64,000 bases of DNA, from NCBI RefSeq assembly GCF_021462225.1, contig NC_061816.1:538075-602074 (forward strand), read 5' to 3'. A program made the position numbers and the translations under genes. This stretch comes from Girardinichthys multiradiatus. Lineage: Eukaryota; Chordata; Actinopteri; Cyprinodontiformes; Goodeidae. Below are positions 1 through 15,000 of the stretch, piece after piece. The notes beneath the pieces are model-generated. The model worked only from the letters and a program-made list of their open reading frames with translations, did no database searches and was not told the origin of the DNA. Position 1 is the first letter of the stretch. Every line of letters begins with the position of its first letter.

Positions 1-3000
1 TAGTGCATGGATTTCCACATGGAGGCCTTGAAGCTCTGTGTTCTGGCGGTGAAGAAGATGAAGATCTGCAGCCCCTGGAGAAACACCAACACACACACAG
101 AGGGACGTAATCAGTTGTTGTTGACAACCCATCTCTGTTTTTAAAGGTTTTAGTCTCTGCTGTGGGAGTGAGATCAGATGTTCTGAGCTTCCTTCCTGAG
201 GAACAGGCTAATTATGAAGGAATGATGTTTCTTCTGCAGGCAGTATGTAGATAACTTCTCACTGGACCTGAACACCATGAATCTTAATGAATAACTAGGA
301 AGGTAAATATTGGGTCTGAAGATTCGACAGAAGGTGATGGTCTCAGTGGAAGTGTGCCAGTGGGCTTGGTCCAGGGTTCTTCTGTAGTTCCTTCAACAAA
401 CGCATGGAGCACGGAGATGTCTGGGAAGATCTAGAATATTACCAACTCTACTGCTTCATTGTTAAAGATTATCTTTAAAATAGCTCCAGGTTCTATGCTG
501 CTCCACAGGAACACGCCAACATCAGTTCATTGTTCTGAGCTCTGATCCATTATGGATCAGACGTCTTTATCTGCTTCACTTGGTCCATGGCATCTCCTCC
601 TACATGAGGCTGGATCATCTACAGTCCATGTTCTCAGTTTCAGGGTGACTCTCTAGTCCTGAGAAGTGGGCAGAGCCATTCACTTAAATCATCTCCTTTG
701 TTTTAGTCACGTTCAAAATGAGATGATTGTTTCCACACCAGGCCACAAAGTGGTCCACCACCTTCCTGTACTCAGCTTCTTGTCCATCTCTGATCCACCA
801 ACAACTGCAGAATCATCCGAGTATTTCTGCAGATGACAGGAGTCTGTCTGGTTCTGGAGGTCTGAGGTGTACAGAGTGAAAAGGAATGGTGAGAGTACAG
901 TCCCCTGTGGTGCTCCTGTGCTGCTGACTACCTGGTTAGACTCACAACCCTTCAGTCTCACAAACTGTGGTCTGTTTGTCAGGTAGTCTTTAATCCAGGA
1001 GATTGTTGAGGCCTCCACCTGAGTCTTCTGGAGTTTCTGACAAAGCAAATCAGGTTGGATTGTATTAAATGTTCTGGAGAAATCAAAGAACATGATCCTC
1101 ACAGTGCTGCTGGCTTTGTCCAGATGACAGTGGGTTTGTTGAAGCAGGTATATGATGGCATCTTCAACTCCAACTCCACAGCGATAAGCAAACTGAAGGA
1201 GGTCCTGATGGTTTATTGTTTGCTTACTCAGGTGGGCCAACAGGAGTCTCTCTAGGACCTTCATGATGTGGGATGTCAGGGCAACAGGTCTATAGTCATT
1301 GAGGACTGATGGGTGAAGACAGGAGGTCTTCCACATCACTGGAACCTTCTTCTGAGCCAGGCTAAGGTTGAGGAGGTGCTGCAACCCCACAGAGCTGCTC
1401 TGCACAGACCTTCTGGATTCCTCTCTAGTATGGTCCCAGTCTCAGAAATATTACACTAGAAGACGGCTGATGAATGACCTGGACGTGGCAGAACGTCATG
1501 GAACCACCATGATTCATGGTAGAAGACATGGGATGTTTTTTGCAGAAATAGACTGGAATCTGCTGGAGGTGACTTTTGATCCCAACCTCATGCTGGTGAC
1601 ATCTTTACAGGACAAGAGAACATCGATGGAAACCTTAACCAACCCAGCTCCAGTACCGTGAAGTTCTCCAGAACCAGACTAACATTCTTGTTATAGATCA
1701 TTATGGTAGTTGTCGTACCTGTGTGGCGGTACAGAGGCAGAACAGGATGCTGAAGATCAGGTGCGGGGTTTCCTTGGTAACCAGGACGAAGTATCCCAGA
1801 GTCCAGGATAATCCCAACAGCACAGCCAGAGAGAAACTGACCAGGAACCTCTTGTTCAGGGAGGAGCTCCTGGTGCTGACGGGTCAACAGAAACAAAGGT
1901 CAGTGAGATATGGAGGTTCTTCACAGAGAGGAACCAGAGGCTGCATGATACCTGCTGGGCAGAACATTATGACCACTAATAGGTAAGATCCAACATGTTG
2001 GAGGTTCTTCATAGAGAGAAACCAGAGGCTGCATGATACCTGCTGGGCAGAACATTATGACCACTAACAGGTCAGATCCAACATGTTGGAGGTTCTTCAT
2101 AGAGAGAAACCAGAGGCTGCATGTTACCTGCTTATAGCCTCGATCTGGCAGAACATTATGACCATTCGCAGGTCAGATTCAGATTCAACATGTTACAAAT
2201 GTTTGAAAACTTCCTTGAGACGTTGCTTTTTACTTTCTGTATAAAGGGTTAAACATTTTTAATCAAATTGGATCAAAGTAGCTTTTAGTTGTCCTATTTC
2301 TGAAATCACATCGTTTTCAAACACCACTGTTCTCAGATACTGACATCATTCATATTGCTAAAACATTTACTCAATGAAATCAGATTATTTCGTGTTTAAA
2401 ATTCATTTTCTGTAACTTGTTTTTTTAATTAGACATTTTATTCTCATCCTATTTAACTTTTGATAAATCTTCTTTCACGCTCCAATTGTCCAACTCAGTC
2501 CCTCTCTTATTAATGGCTTTTTATTATTAATATTATTATTGTTATTAGGAGAACTTAAAATGAACATTTATCAAAACATATTAATCAGTTTGAGTTTTAG
2601 AATATTTACATCTCCTATCAACATTATGGAAACTTCTACTACAACTGTATTCTGGTCAATTTGTTAGTTTGACTATAGAGTTTCTTTTAAAAAACTAACA
2701 TTAATCTTTAAAAATGATTTCATGGCGTTAACAAGCCTGCCGTATCACGTTTCCTTGCGTTGAAAACATAAAAAAGTCGCATTTAAAGTTCTGACTTATT
2801 TTTGCAAAAACGGAAGGTTTCCTGCTCTGCAGACTGTGTCCTGCAGGGGGCAGTGAGTTACCTGGTGAGTTGGCGATCCACCCTGCAGGTGGTTAGAGAG
2901 GTGAGGACCAGCAGGACCGTGTTGTAGATCAGAACCAGGCCCACTGGGAGGAGAAAAGCCCAGAACATGGGTTTCCCAAAGCTGAAGTGTTTGTCCAGGT

Positions 3001-6000
3001 CCAGAGCGGCGAGCCAGCAGCTGCAGCATGAAAACACAGCAGATCAAACATCTGTTCAGCATCAAAAGGGCTTCACAGTGGAGCTGAAGAGATGAGGATT
3101 CAGAACCGACTCACAACTCCTCCTGTCTGTATCCCAGAGGGTTCTCCACCCTGTAGGTCGCTGCCAGTGTGATCACCATGACAACGGCTGGGACTCCTAA
3201 CAGAAAGCAAAACAAACTGAAGCAACGGCCTGAAAAAGGTTCGGAGATTGGTCAAATAGTTTTAAAATCAAAGCAGAAATATGTCTTAAAACAGATATTT
3301 TCTTCATGTTTGCTGAACTTTCAATAACTTTGCAAAAATGTTCTCCTTAAATCAGTTTTTTCCTTTAAACCTTCACAACTTGAACCTATTGTTGGCTGGT
3401 TTTCTTGTAAAGGTAAGGGCAGGTGTTTGGTAGCCTGGGCTTCATGAAGGTTAAAGATAATTACTGGATCCTGTTCTGAACCATCTGAAGATCCAGGTGA
3501 AGTTCTAAGGACACTGACATCATTTTGGTGCAGAAGACCTCTTTCGTGATTCATTTGCAGGTTTCTTCTGTCATGATTTCTGATCCTGCAAAACCTGATC
3601 GGACTCTCGTACCCCATCCGACTCCCAAGCTGAGAGGAGTCCAGTATGGTGGCAGACTGCGGTGCATGGAGCGGACCAGCAGAACCAGCTGGGTGCCGTA
3701 CACACTGTTCCATGAGAAGGTAGCCAGCAGGAAGAAGTGCAGAAGCGCTGCCACTGCCGTGCACGAGCCTCGATCCGGCTCCACGTGCCGATCAGAGGCC
3801 GGGATGTGGTTCTGATCGCTGGGCTCCTCCATGGTGCTGTTCTGAGGGCTGGAGTTCTGGACTCCAGACAAGAAGGTGATGATGAAGGCCAGCAGACTGA
3901 GGTAGATACAGAGCAGAGACACCTTAGAGTTGAGTTTGGTTTGTTGATTCCGAGGTTTCTTCTGGAAACTGAGCAGCGAGACAGAAGAACAAAGACCTTT
4001 AGAACCTTTCATGTTCTGGTTTCATGTTCTGGTTCCTGATCTGACATGGTCTTACTTCTCTCTGAGGTGGTGAATGATGGTTACAACCAGGCCCAGGAGG
4101 GAGAAAGCAAGTCCCACGATGGAGATCACACCCAGGGTTTCTGCATACTCGTAGTTTTCTCTGAATGACTGAAACAAATCTGTTCAGAACTCTGCAACTC
4201 TGGAAGAAATACTGCAATGTTCTGGTTCAAGTGTGGAAATCACCCAGAGAGCTGCAAAGTTGGTTGTGTGGTTGCACAAACATCTCAGAACTCCGTCTGA
4301 AGCATTTCCCTTGGAGCAGCCTTGGGTGCTCCAGTCCTGCTGGCCGTAGTCCCAGAAGACGCAGGAGAAGTCATGTAGAGATGTTTTATCAGGCCGCTGA
4401 AACGGCAGCGACCAGAGGCTTCCTCACACGTCTGCACAGATCGGTTATTAATCTCAGTTAAGGTGTTGGAATGGGTTTCTTACTGTTATTCTGAAATGCA
4501 TCTCCACAGACTGCGGCACCACGCTGCGCTCTGGACCCCCAATGCTAGCTGACAGGACCCTGACTCTGGCCTGCTGCCTCCTGTAGAGCCTCGACGGGAA
4601 GAAGCGGTTGTTCTGGTAGAGGACGAAGCCCAGAGAAACGTTGGGCCGCTGCTGGCTCCCTTCAACGCCCCCTTCTGACAGCAGAGGAACAAATCTAGGG
4701 TCACCTGTAGCTCACTGGAGGTTATACGTTCTCTGGTGCAGGAAACCCACCTGATGGGAAGCGGATGTGAACCAGAGCGTCGGCGATGAAACCATTGTCC
4801 ACGGTAACCTTTGACACGTTGGTGTTCAGCTGAATCCTGTTGGCCACAAAGCTGCCAGACAGCCCTGAATGCAGCGAGATGCTTCAGTGTCATAAAGTTC
4901 ATAAATGTCATAAATGTTTAATTAATGAAAATGAAAAGGAATAACATTTTACGGCTGCATTTATCTAGTTTCTCTCATCGTCAGTCTACCAGCATCAGAG
5001 TAGCTCCACACTTTAACTGCTGAGGGGCAGCGACCCACTGACCTGCAAAGGCGGTGAACTGGACTCCCTGAGTGTCTGAAGCCACAATCTGAGCCGACTG
5101 GACCACCAGGTTTGGTTGGACCACCTGTGACGTGTTGTTGGTCAGGCTGAGGTTCAAAGAAAGCTGATCCAGAGTCAGCGTCAGGCTGAGCATGAAACAG
5201 ATCAAACGGAAGGTCACACCAACGTTAGAGACCAGCTGATTCAGTTAACCTGAAGGTTTTAGCTCCCAGAAACATCTTCACTTGACGTACAGTTCAATCT
5301 TCTGGCCTGTTTAAGAACAAACTCCCCCAACAAGATGCAGTGTGGTGGTTCCCTGCTCTTCTTGAGATTTGTGGGTATATTTCAGATATTTAAAGCAACA
5401 TTCTCAATACAAAACCACTGAAGATAACACACCACACACGTTTCACCCTGCATCCCCTCAATGACCTACTGGACCGCAGCTGGAGCACAGTCACTGTTAC
5501 AGTCTTAGTACACACCTGTTGGTTTTCATGTCCCTGAGGTGCTCTTCTGCACCTTCTCCATGCTCCATGTGTCAGCAGCATCTCACCAGGATGGTCTACC
5601 ACATCCTGCAACAATCAGCCTGAGAAATAACCTGGAGCAACTGCCTGGGACCAAGATGCAGCTATGCTCCAGAACATCACTCATTCTAATACTACCGTCA
5701 CCTAGTTCACATCTGCAGAAGGATGTTTACTGAATATCTACAGACTTTCCTTTCATTCACTTTTAATGTGGGAGGTTTCTGCACCCCCACCATCAGTTTC
5801 AGTCTTTCTGGGGAGAAGGAACGTATCAGTTTATTAGAATGTAGTTCTGCACCACATATTTACAGCATTAGGATCACAGGTATCATGTCTGCAGAGTTTA
5901 TTTTCCATTTAATGTGAAAGTTCCTGCACCCCCACCATCAGTTTCAGTCTTTCTGGAGAAAGATGTAACACCATCAGATTTTTATACTGCAGGAGCTCTG

Positions 6001-9000
6001 GATCGATAAAACAGAATAATTCACATAATGTTTGCCTTCCTTCGCTGCCAATCAATCCAACCAAGGTTCTGAAGCCTTGAGATTGTATTTGTTTGGGTTG
6101 GTCAGTCTCTGAGTGTTTCATTAGAAGACTCAGAGGAGCAACATGACAACATGTTGCTCTGCTTTCAGCCTTGGTATTGACCAACAACAGGGTTTTTTCA
6201 TGCTCAGAACAGCTGAGATACATGCAAGTGAAGCAAGCTGAACCACTAAAGACCCTCAGAGATCCTGCAAAGGCCATCTTAGTTCTGGTTCAGTTTTGTA
6301 ATTGCCATCTTTAACTGGACAACCAGAGTGGTCACATATTGGTATCACTGGTTATACAGGAAACCAAAGTTCTGCCAGGGTCAAAGCATGATCTGCCATA
6401 GTGGTACACTCATAAAGCCCAGTTAGGACTAGACCAGTGCCAGCCAAGGTTGGATCTGAATGGTTCACCCACTGGGAGTATTGAATTTGCCATCCTGTTT
6501 TCCAGAACAGGGGGTTGGTTCCTGAGGGGTCGGCCCACTACATGACCCACTGATCGGGTATGAAGTATAGAACCATTTTTCTTCACAACAGTGCATGGAG
6601 ATGTCTGCTTACCTCTGAGTTGTGTTGCTCTCCTCCATCTCTTGGGACTTTGTGGCATTGAGCAGCTGGCTGACGGTAGCGACGGCTGCCACCCTGACAG
6701 ACTGCAAACAAGAACCAGAACTCTGAAGTCAGTGCTGGGTCGCCTCCATACATCCATGCAGTATCAAGCTATATTCTAATGTTCTGAAAGTCATATCTGG
6801 TGTTCTCTTCTTGATTTTGTCAGAATGTCTACCTCAGAGGTGTTTGGAGACAGCAGCAGCGTGTTGGCGATCTGAGCTGCTACTGTGATGTTTTCAGCTG
6901 TCAGGTCTCCAGGTCTGGAGGTCAGAAGCTGAGTGCTGGATGCCAGTATCTCCAGGTCTGCTAGACTGGTCAGCTGAAGAACAAAAAGAGAACCTCATTA
7001 TGAACTTTTCAGTTCCTCTGATTAAATTGTTCATGTAGCTGTTCTCACATTTTTTTGGATGTCTTTGAGTGTCTGTTCACACTCTAAGACTTGAGGTGGG
7101 TCAAATTCTGGTGTCCCACCCCTGGAAGAACATCTGGTTGAAGCCCTGGGGGTACCAGCTGAGAGGATGAGAAGACATGTTGGGATTTAAAGTGATGCTC
7201 ACACAGTCCAGAGACGATTGAGGTCCATCTGGTCTGTGGATGTTACACTTACCTCCACTAGTTTCTTTAGGACATATTTCATTTGAATATGCAAACCAAC
7301 CACTGGTTGTATTTGGAAATCTGAATCCATTCAAAGTTGTTTCATGGCAGAAATTCACTGAAAGCAGAAGTTTAAAAGATCAGCTTTGCTTTTGGCTGGA
7401 CATCAGTGACGATACCAGAGGTAGCAAGAAGACACATTCATGTTGGAGGGAAAAATGACCTACATTAAAAAGCTGCAATGATCTATCAGCATTGGTCTGT
7501 TCCCCCTAAATCAATCCCTTCTGATATTTCAGAAAACGGCACTGTGGCCTCCAAAGGTTCTTCAAATCTCAGATGGTCAGGACATCTACTTTCCCCAGAG
7601 TGCTACAGATTTAGAGGTCAGGATCTGATTGTCAGATTTAGTTATGGACTTTGGTTAGGCCACTCAGAAACTTTAACTCCACCGTAGGGGAGCCCCTCCT
7701 TGGTTGATTTAGCTGAAATGAATCTGCTTTGTAGAAGAAGGTAGCCCCGCAGCATGATGCTGCCACAACCATTTTCCCCACTAAACGTGTTATTCTGGTG
7801 CTGAAAGAAGTTTTTCGGACATGTGGTCCAAATGTCAATGCTTCTGAAAAACATGCTCCATTTTTGTCCCGGTCTTCAGAAAGTGAAACTCGTATATGGA
7901 CTCATCACTCTCAGAGTGAAACATTTCAAACCTTTATTTCTTGTCATTAGGGGATTATGGCTTCCAGGTAAAGACAACCATCATTTCTATGGACTCAGTT
8001 CTGGGTTTGGGCTCCTTTTGCATGAATTACTGCATCAGTGCGGTGTGGCGTGGAGATCCGCCTGTGGTTCTGCTGAGTTGTTCAGGAAGCCCAGGTTGCT
8101 TTGAAAGCGGCCTTCAGGTCTGTATTGTTGGTTTTGGTGTCTCTCATCTTCATCTTGTCATTACTCCATAGATTCTCTGTGGGGTTCTGGTCAGGCCTGT
8201 TGCTGGCCATGGTCATTTAACCAGGTTTTGGTACCTTTGGCAGAGTTAGTCGGTACCAAGTCCTGCTGGAAAATAAAATCAGTATCTCCACAAAGCAGGT
8301 CAGAAGGAGGCATGAAGGGCTCTAAAACGTCCTGGTAGATGGTTGTGTTGACTGTGGACTTCAGAAAACACAATGGACCAGAACCAGCAGATGACATGGT
8401 ACCCCAAACCATTGCTGACTGGGGAAACTTAGCACTGGACTTGAAGCAACCTGGATTCTGGTCCTCTCCAGTCTTCCTCCAGACTCTGGGACCTTGATTT
8501 CTAGATTAAATTACGAACTTTACTTTCATCTGAAAGAGGACATTGGACCACTGAGCAACTGTCCGGTTCTGGTGTCTTTCTGTCCAGTCAGCAGTCTTCC
8601 CTGTGATGGTGTCTCCTTCTGACCCAGACTCAGAGATCATCTAGAGGCTCAGGAAACCTTTGCAGGTGTTTGGAATTCGTTAGCTGATTGGGGTGATACG
8701 CCACGAGTTTTTAATATTTAACTTTTTTAAATATTCTCATTTTCTGACACTGAATGTCGGGTTTTCATTCTTTGTCAGACAAACAAATGAGTTGTACCTG
8801 TATTTTGACCCTTTGTAACCTCTCCACATACAGGTCCTTCTCAAAATATTAGCATATTGTGATAAAGTTCATTATTTTCCATAATGTCATGATGAAAATT
8901 TAACATTCATATATTTTAGATTCATTGCACACTAACTGAAATATTTCAGGTCTTTTATTATCTTAATACGGATGATTTTGGCATACAGCTCATGAAAACC

Positions 9001-12000
9001 CAAAATTCCTATCTCACAAAATTAGCATATCATTAAAAGGGTCTCTAAATGAGCTATGAACCTAATCATCTGAATCAATGAGTTAACTCTAAACACCTGC
9101 AAAAGATTCCTGAGGCCTTTAAAACTCCCAGCCTGGTTCATCACTCAAAACCCCAATCATGGGTAAGACTGCCGACCTGACTGCTGTCCAGAAGGCCACT
9201 ATTGACACCCTCAAGCAAGAGGGTAAGACACAGAAAGACATTTCTGAACGAATAGGCTGTTCCCAGAGTGCTGTATCAAGGCACCTCAATGGGAAGTCTG
9301 TGGGAAGGAAAAAGTGTGGCAGAAAACGCTGCACAACGAGAAGAGGTGACCGGACCCTGAGGAAGATTGTGGAGAAGGGCCGATTCCAGACCTTGGGGGA
9401 CCTGCGGAAGCAGTGGACTGAGTCTGGAGTAGAAACATCCAGAGCCACCGTGCACAGGCGTGTGCAGGAAATGGGCTACAGGTGCCGCATTCCCCGGGTC
9501 AAGCCACTTTTGAACCAGAAAGAGCGGCAGAAGCGCCTGACCTGGGCTACAGAGAAGCAGCACTGGACTGTTGCTCAGTGGTCCAAAGTACTTTTTTCAG
9601 ATGAAAGCAAATTCTGCATGTCATTCAGAAATCAAGGTGCCAGAGTCTGGAGGAAGACTGGGGAGAAGGAAATGCCAAAATGCCAGAAGTCCAGTGTCAA
9701 GTACCCACAGTCAGTGATGGTCTGGGGTGCCGTGTCAGCTGCTGGTGTTGGTCCACTGTGTTTTATCAAGGGCAGGGTCAATGCAGCTAGCTATCAGGAG
9801 ATTTTGGAGCACTTCATGCTTCCATCTGCTGAAAAGCTTTATGGAGATGAAGATTTCATTTTTCAGCACGACCTGGCACCTGCTCACAGTGCCAAAACCA
9901 CTGGTAAATGGTTTACTGACCATGGTATCACTGTGCTCAATTGGCCTGCCAACTCTCCTGACCTGAACCCCATAGAGAATCTGTGGGATATTGTGAAGAG
10001 AACGTTGAGAGACTCAAGACCCAACACTCTGGATGAGCTAAAGGCCGCTATCGAAGCATCCTGGGCCTCCATAAGACCTCAGCAGTGCCACAGGCTGATT
10101 GCCTCCATGCCACGCCGCATTGAAGCAGTCATTTCTGCCAAAGGATTCCCGACCAAGTATTGAGTGCATAACTGTACATGATTATTTGAAGGTTGATGTT
10201 TTTTGTATTAAAAACACTTTTCTTTTATTGGTTAGATAAAATATGCTAATTTTGTGAGATAGGAATTTTGGGTTTTCATGAGCTGTATGCCAAAATCATC
10301 CGTATTAAGACAATAAAAGACCTGAAATATTTCAGTTAGTGTGCAATGAATCTAAAATATATGAATGTTAAATTTTCATCATGACATTATGGAAAATAAT
10401 TAACTCTATCACAATATGCTAATATTTTGAGAAGGACCTGTAGAGATTAGCCAAGGTTGACCAGATTCATTAGAACTGAGGGAACTAAAGAAGACCACCG
10501 CTGGATTTAAAGATTCATTCAAAGATTTGACTTGTGACATTTTGGGACATGTTTGCTGAAATGTTGCCTCAGTGTGATAAAGACAACCTTTACTTTACTG
10601 TTTTCACACGATCCATATGTCAGTGATGGTCAAATGAGACACCATGATGTCCACAGTCAGCAGAACTTACCTTCTGAGCAGGTCTCTCCAGTCCATTCGT
10701 CAGGACAGATGCAGACACCCCCCACCTTATCCCCATTAGAACAATTCAGTGGTGCAGCAGTTGTAGGAGTAGAGGTGGTGATGGTGGGAGTCTTTGTAGT
10801 GGGTCTAGTAGTAGTAGTAGTAGTGGGAGTAGTAGTAGTAGTAGTAGGAGTAGTGGGAGAAGTAGTAGTGGTAGTATCGGGAGTAGTAGCAGTAGTAGTT
10901 GTAGGAATGGGAGTAGTAGCAGGAGAATCAGAAGGAAAAACAGATGTAAACTGAGTTGTAGCAAAATCAGTATAATCAATCATTGGTGTTGTCCAAAGAG
11001 TAGTAGGAGTAGAAGTAGTGGGAGAAGTAGTAGTGGTAGTATCGGGAGTAGTAGCAGTAGTAGTTGTAGGAATGGGAGTAGTAGCAGGAGAATCAGAAGG
11101 AAAAACAGATGTAAACTGAGTTGTAGCAAAATCAGTATAATCAATCATTGGTGTTGTCCAAAGAGTAGTAGGAGTAGAAGTAGTGGGAGAAGTAGTAGTG
11201 GTAGTATCGGGAGTAGTAGTAGTAGTAGCTGTAGGAATGGGAGTAGTAGCAGGAGAATCAGAAGGAAAAACAGATGTAAACTGAGTTGTACCAAAATCAG
11301 TATAATCAATCATTGGTGTTGTCCAAAGAGTAGTAGTAGTAGGAATGGGAGTAGCTGTAGCAGTGTCAGTTACTGATGTAGTCCAAAGAGGAATAGTCTC
11401 TGTTGGCTCAGTCGTAGTATCTCCAGTTGTAGTGTCAGCAGTGGTGGATGGGGGGGCTGTTCTTGTAGTTTCTTTAGTTGCAAGGTTTGGGGTGGTAGTA
11501 GCCTGACTGTCAGCGGTAGTAGTTTTGCTAAACGTGGAGATTTGATCGGCTGTAGAGGAGACAGTTGTCTGAAGCGATAAAGTAGTAGCTGCAAGCCAAG
11601 CTGTCGTAGCTTCAGGTGTTGATAGAGTTGTTGGACGACCTTCAGCAGTGGTGAACTGGGGGGCTGTACTGTGTTCTTCAGTTGTTTGACCCTCAGTGAT
11701 GGTATACTTGTTGAAAGTAGTGGTAGGATCATTAGTTAGGGGGTCGACAGTGGGAGAGCTTCTAGGAACAGTGAGTGGAGGTGAGCTCTCCATGGTTCCA
11801 GCAGGTCTCTGTAGGCCAATGATGATGTTTGCAGTGGAAGCAGGGGTTTGCTTATTAACAGAGCGAGCATTGACATGAACAGCAGTGGTAGTAAGGACAG
11901 CAGGAGATGTACAGTCAGTGGTGTTAGGAGATGCTGAGGTGATGCTGAGAGATACCACAGTGATGGTTGAAGGAACAGCTGTGAAGAAACACATGGAGTA

Positions 12001-15000
12001 GCGTTACTGTTTGCTGTAAAATCTTCATGAGATAAACCTAAAGGTAACAACCGAACCAGAGGCTGGTAAAGATCATTAGTCGCATACCAAGGTCAAGAAC
12101 CATTGCTCTACTGACCCACTGGTAGGACTGCATGGAAATCCAAGGATCTCTGCAGTTAAATACAGAGGAACAAACTCTCTGAACAACCAAAACTTTGAAC
12201 TGACCGACTTCAACCCAGCAGACTCCACGGATGTCTACAATGGTTAATGTTTGGTCTGAAAACCCTGAACCTGTATCTACGCCATTTATTTAAAAACAAG
12301 CAATAGACATTTTAATGATTGTATGAAGTTGCTACTGAGACAATAATTACAAATAAAATCCAAAACGTGGTCCTGAAGCAACATGACCTTGATTATCCTC
12401 ATAAATCTACACAATATCTTCTGGATTCAGAACTTTGGTAAAACATTAAAATGAACGTTCTTGGTTTATGTGCAACTAAAGACTCCAAACAGAAACAGAC
12501 CTGAAGTTTTATTTTATTATGATTCACTGTGCCTAAACTCACCGGCCACTATATTAGGTACACCTTGTTGGAACCAGGTTTGCCCCCTTTTTCCTTCAGC
12601 TCCACCTGAATTCTTCATGGCATAGACCCAACAAGGAGTCAGAAACATTCCTCAGACATACGGGTTCGTGTTGACATGATTTACTGATGCCTGTTCTTGA
12701 ACAGGATCTCCTGTTGTATTACATTCCGAAGGTGTTCTGTTGGACTGAGATCTGGTGATTGTGAAGACCACTGAAGGTCAAGAAACCAGTCTGAGATTAT
12801 CTAAGCTTTGTGAGATGGAGCATTGTCCTGCTGGATTGAACCATCAGAAGGTCCACTGTGGTCCTGAAGGGATGGAGAAACAATGCTCAGGTGGTGCCGA
12901 TGGGCCCAACATGAACCCACAATCACCAGCCTGACCTGCTGATACCAGGCAGGATGGAGCCATGCTTTCATGTTGTTTCCACCATGTTCTGACCCGAACA
13001 TCTGAATACTGCAGCTGAGACTGGACCAAACTGAGACTTGGACCAGGCAACATTTTCTCCAACCTATATTTGTCCAGTTTTGGTGAGTCTGTGTAAATTG
13101 TTGCCTCAGTTTCCTGTTCTTCAGGGTCGGCACCTGGTGGGGTCTCCTACTACTGTAGAACATCTGCTTCAAAGGTGCACCAGTTCAGGGATGGTGTTCT
13201 GCAGGCCTTAGTTCATGTAAATGATAAATCATCTTTAAACTCCAGGGTTAATTGTGGAGTACCACAGGGTTCAGTACTTGGGCCAATTCTCTTTACTATA
13301 TATATGCTTCCAATAGGTCAAATTATCAGGCAGCACAGGATCAATTTTTACTGTTACGCTGATGATACTCAGCTTTACTTATCCATAAATCCTGATGAGC
13401 CCAACCAGTTAGATAGACTACAAGCATGTCTTGAAGATATAAAAACTTGGATGACTTTAAATTATTTGCTTCTAAATTCAGACAAGACAGAAGTTGTCGT
13501 CTTTGGACCGGAGTCTTTAAAAAAGAAACTGCTTAGTCAATCACTTAACCTGGATGGCATTAAATTGACCTCCAGTAATAAAGTAAAAAACCTTGGTGTT
13601 AACTTTGACTAGGACATGTCATTTAAATCCCATATTAAACAGGTTTCTAGGATTTCCTTCTTTCATCTCTGGAACATTGCCAAAATTAGAAATATCCTGT
13701 CCAGGAGTGACACTGAAAAACTAGTCCAGGCATTTGTTACTTCAAGGCTGGACTATTGTAATTCTTTACTATCAGGATGTCCACAAAATGCAGTTAAAAG
13801 CCTTCAGTTGATTCAAAATGCTGCAGCAAGAGTTCTGATGAAAATTAAAAAGAGAGATCATATTTCTCCTATTTTAGCTTCCCTACTTTAGCTCCCTGTT
13901 AAATCCAGAATATAATTTAAAATTCTCCTCCTCACATATAAAGCCCTTAATGATCTAGCTCCATCATACATCAGAGATCTGATTGGTCCATATGTTCCTA
14001 ACAGAGCACTTTGTTCTCAGACTGCAGGTTTACTGGTGGTTCCTAGAGTCTCTAGAAGTAGAATGGGAGGCAGATCCTTTAGTTATCAGGCTCCTCTCCT
14101 GTGGAACCAGCTCCCAGTTTTAGTCCGTGAGGCAGACACCCTGTCTACTTTTAAGACTAGGCTTAAAACTTTCCTTTTTGATAAAGCTTATAGTTAGAGT
14201 GGCTTAGTTTATCCTGAGTTATCTGTGTAGTTATGCTGCTATAGGCTTAGGCTGCTGGAGGACATAATGACCACTTTCACCCTCTCTGCTACATTCTCAC
14301 ACTACTCTCCAATTTTGCATTATTTGCTGTTATTTCAGCTTTTAACTTTGTTCTCTCTTTTCTCTTCCTAGAAGCTACACCTGGCCTGACTCTGTGTCTA
14401 CCTGTGACACCTTTCTGGAGAGGAGCATCGTCCGAGCTTCTGCTGGCAACAACTTAATGCTCACCTTCTACAGATGATCCACATGGTCCTGTCTTTCAGT
14501 GTTTAACCCTTTCTCTCTCCTAGACATGGCTACTGACTGAGCTTCTACTGTAACTAACTCTATGTTCTCTCTTTCAGACTCTAACCTTGAAAACTGGCTC
14601 AGAGTTGATCTGTTCTTTTAAACATTTACTTTTCCTTCCCATAGAAAGTACTCCTGGATCAGTGCTTCTTTGTTCTCTTTGTGTCTCTGCTCTGTTCTCT
14701 CAAACCCCCAGTGGGTCGTGGCAGATGGCCGCTCACACTGAGCCTGGTTCTGGTTTTGCTGGAGGTTTCTTCCTGTTAAAAGGGAGTTTTTCCTCTCCAC
14801 TGTCGCTACATGCATGCTCAGTATGAGGGATTGCTGCAACGTCAACACCAGTGACTGTCCACTGTCTCTACATGCTCATCCAGGAGGAGTGAATGCTGCA
14901 AGTCACTGACTGGATGCAATCTGCTGGGTTTCCTTAGACAGAAAAACTTTTTATCCAATTTGAATAAATAACTGAATCTGACTGAACTGTTCAATTGTTA

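Noticed and set aside
10657..10670. Reading the EGF-like segment on to GKFC at the end of the mucin exon frame
   Set aside because: The GTAAG at 10670-10666 is the splice donor; the next exon at 7357 supplies the in-frame VNFCHETT continuation.
10553..10979. Val-rich plus-strand frame and Leu-rich minus-strand frame over the mucin exon
   Set aside because: They are out-of-frame readings of the Thr codons in the adhesion GPCR exon.
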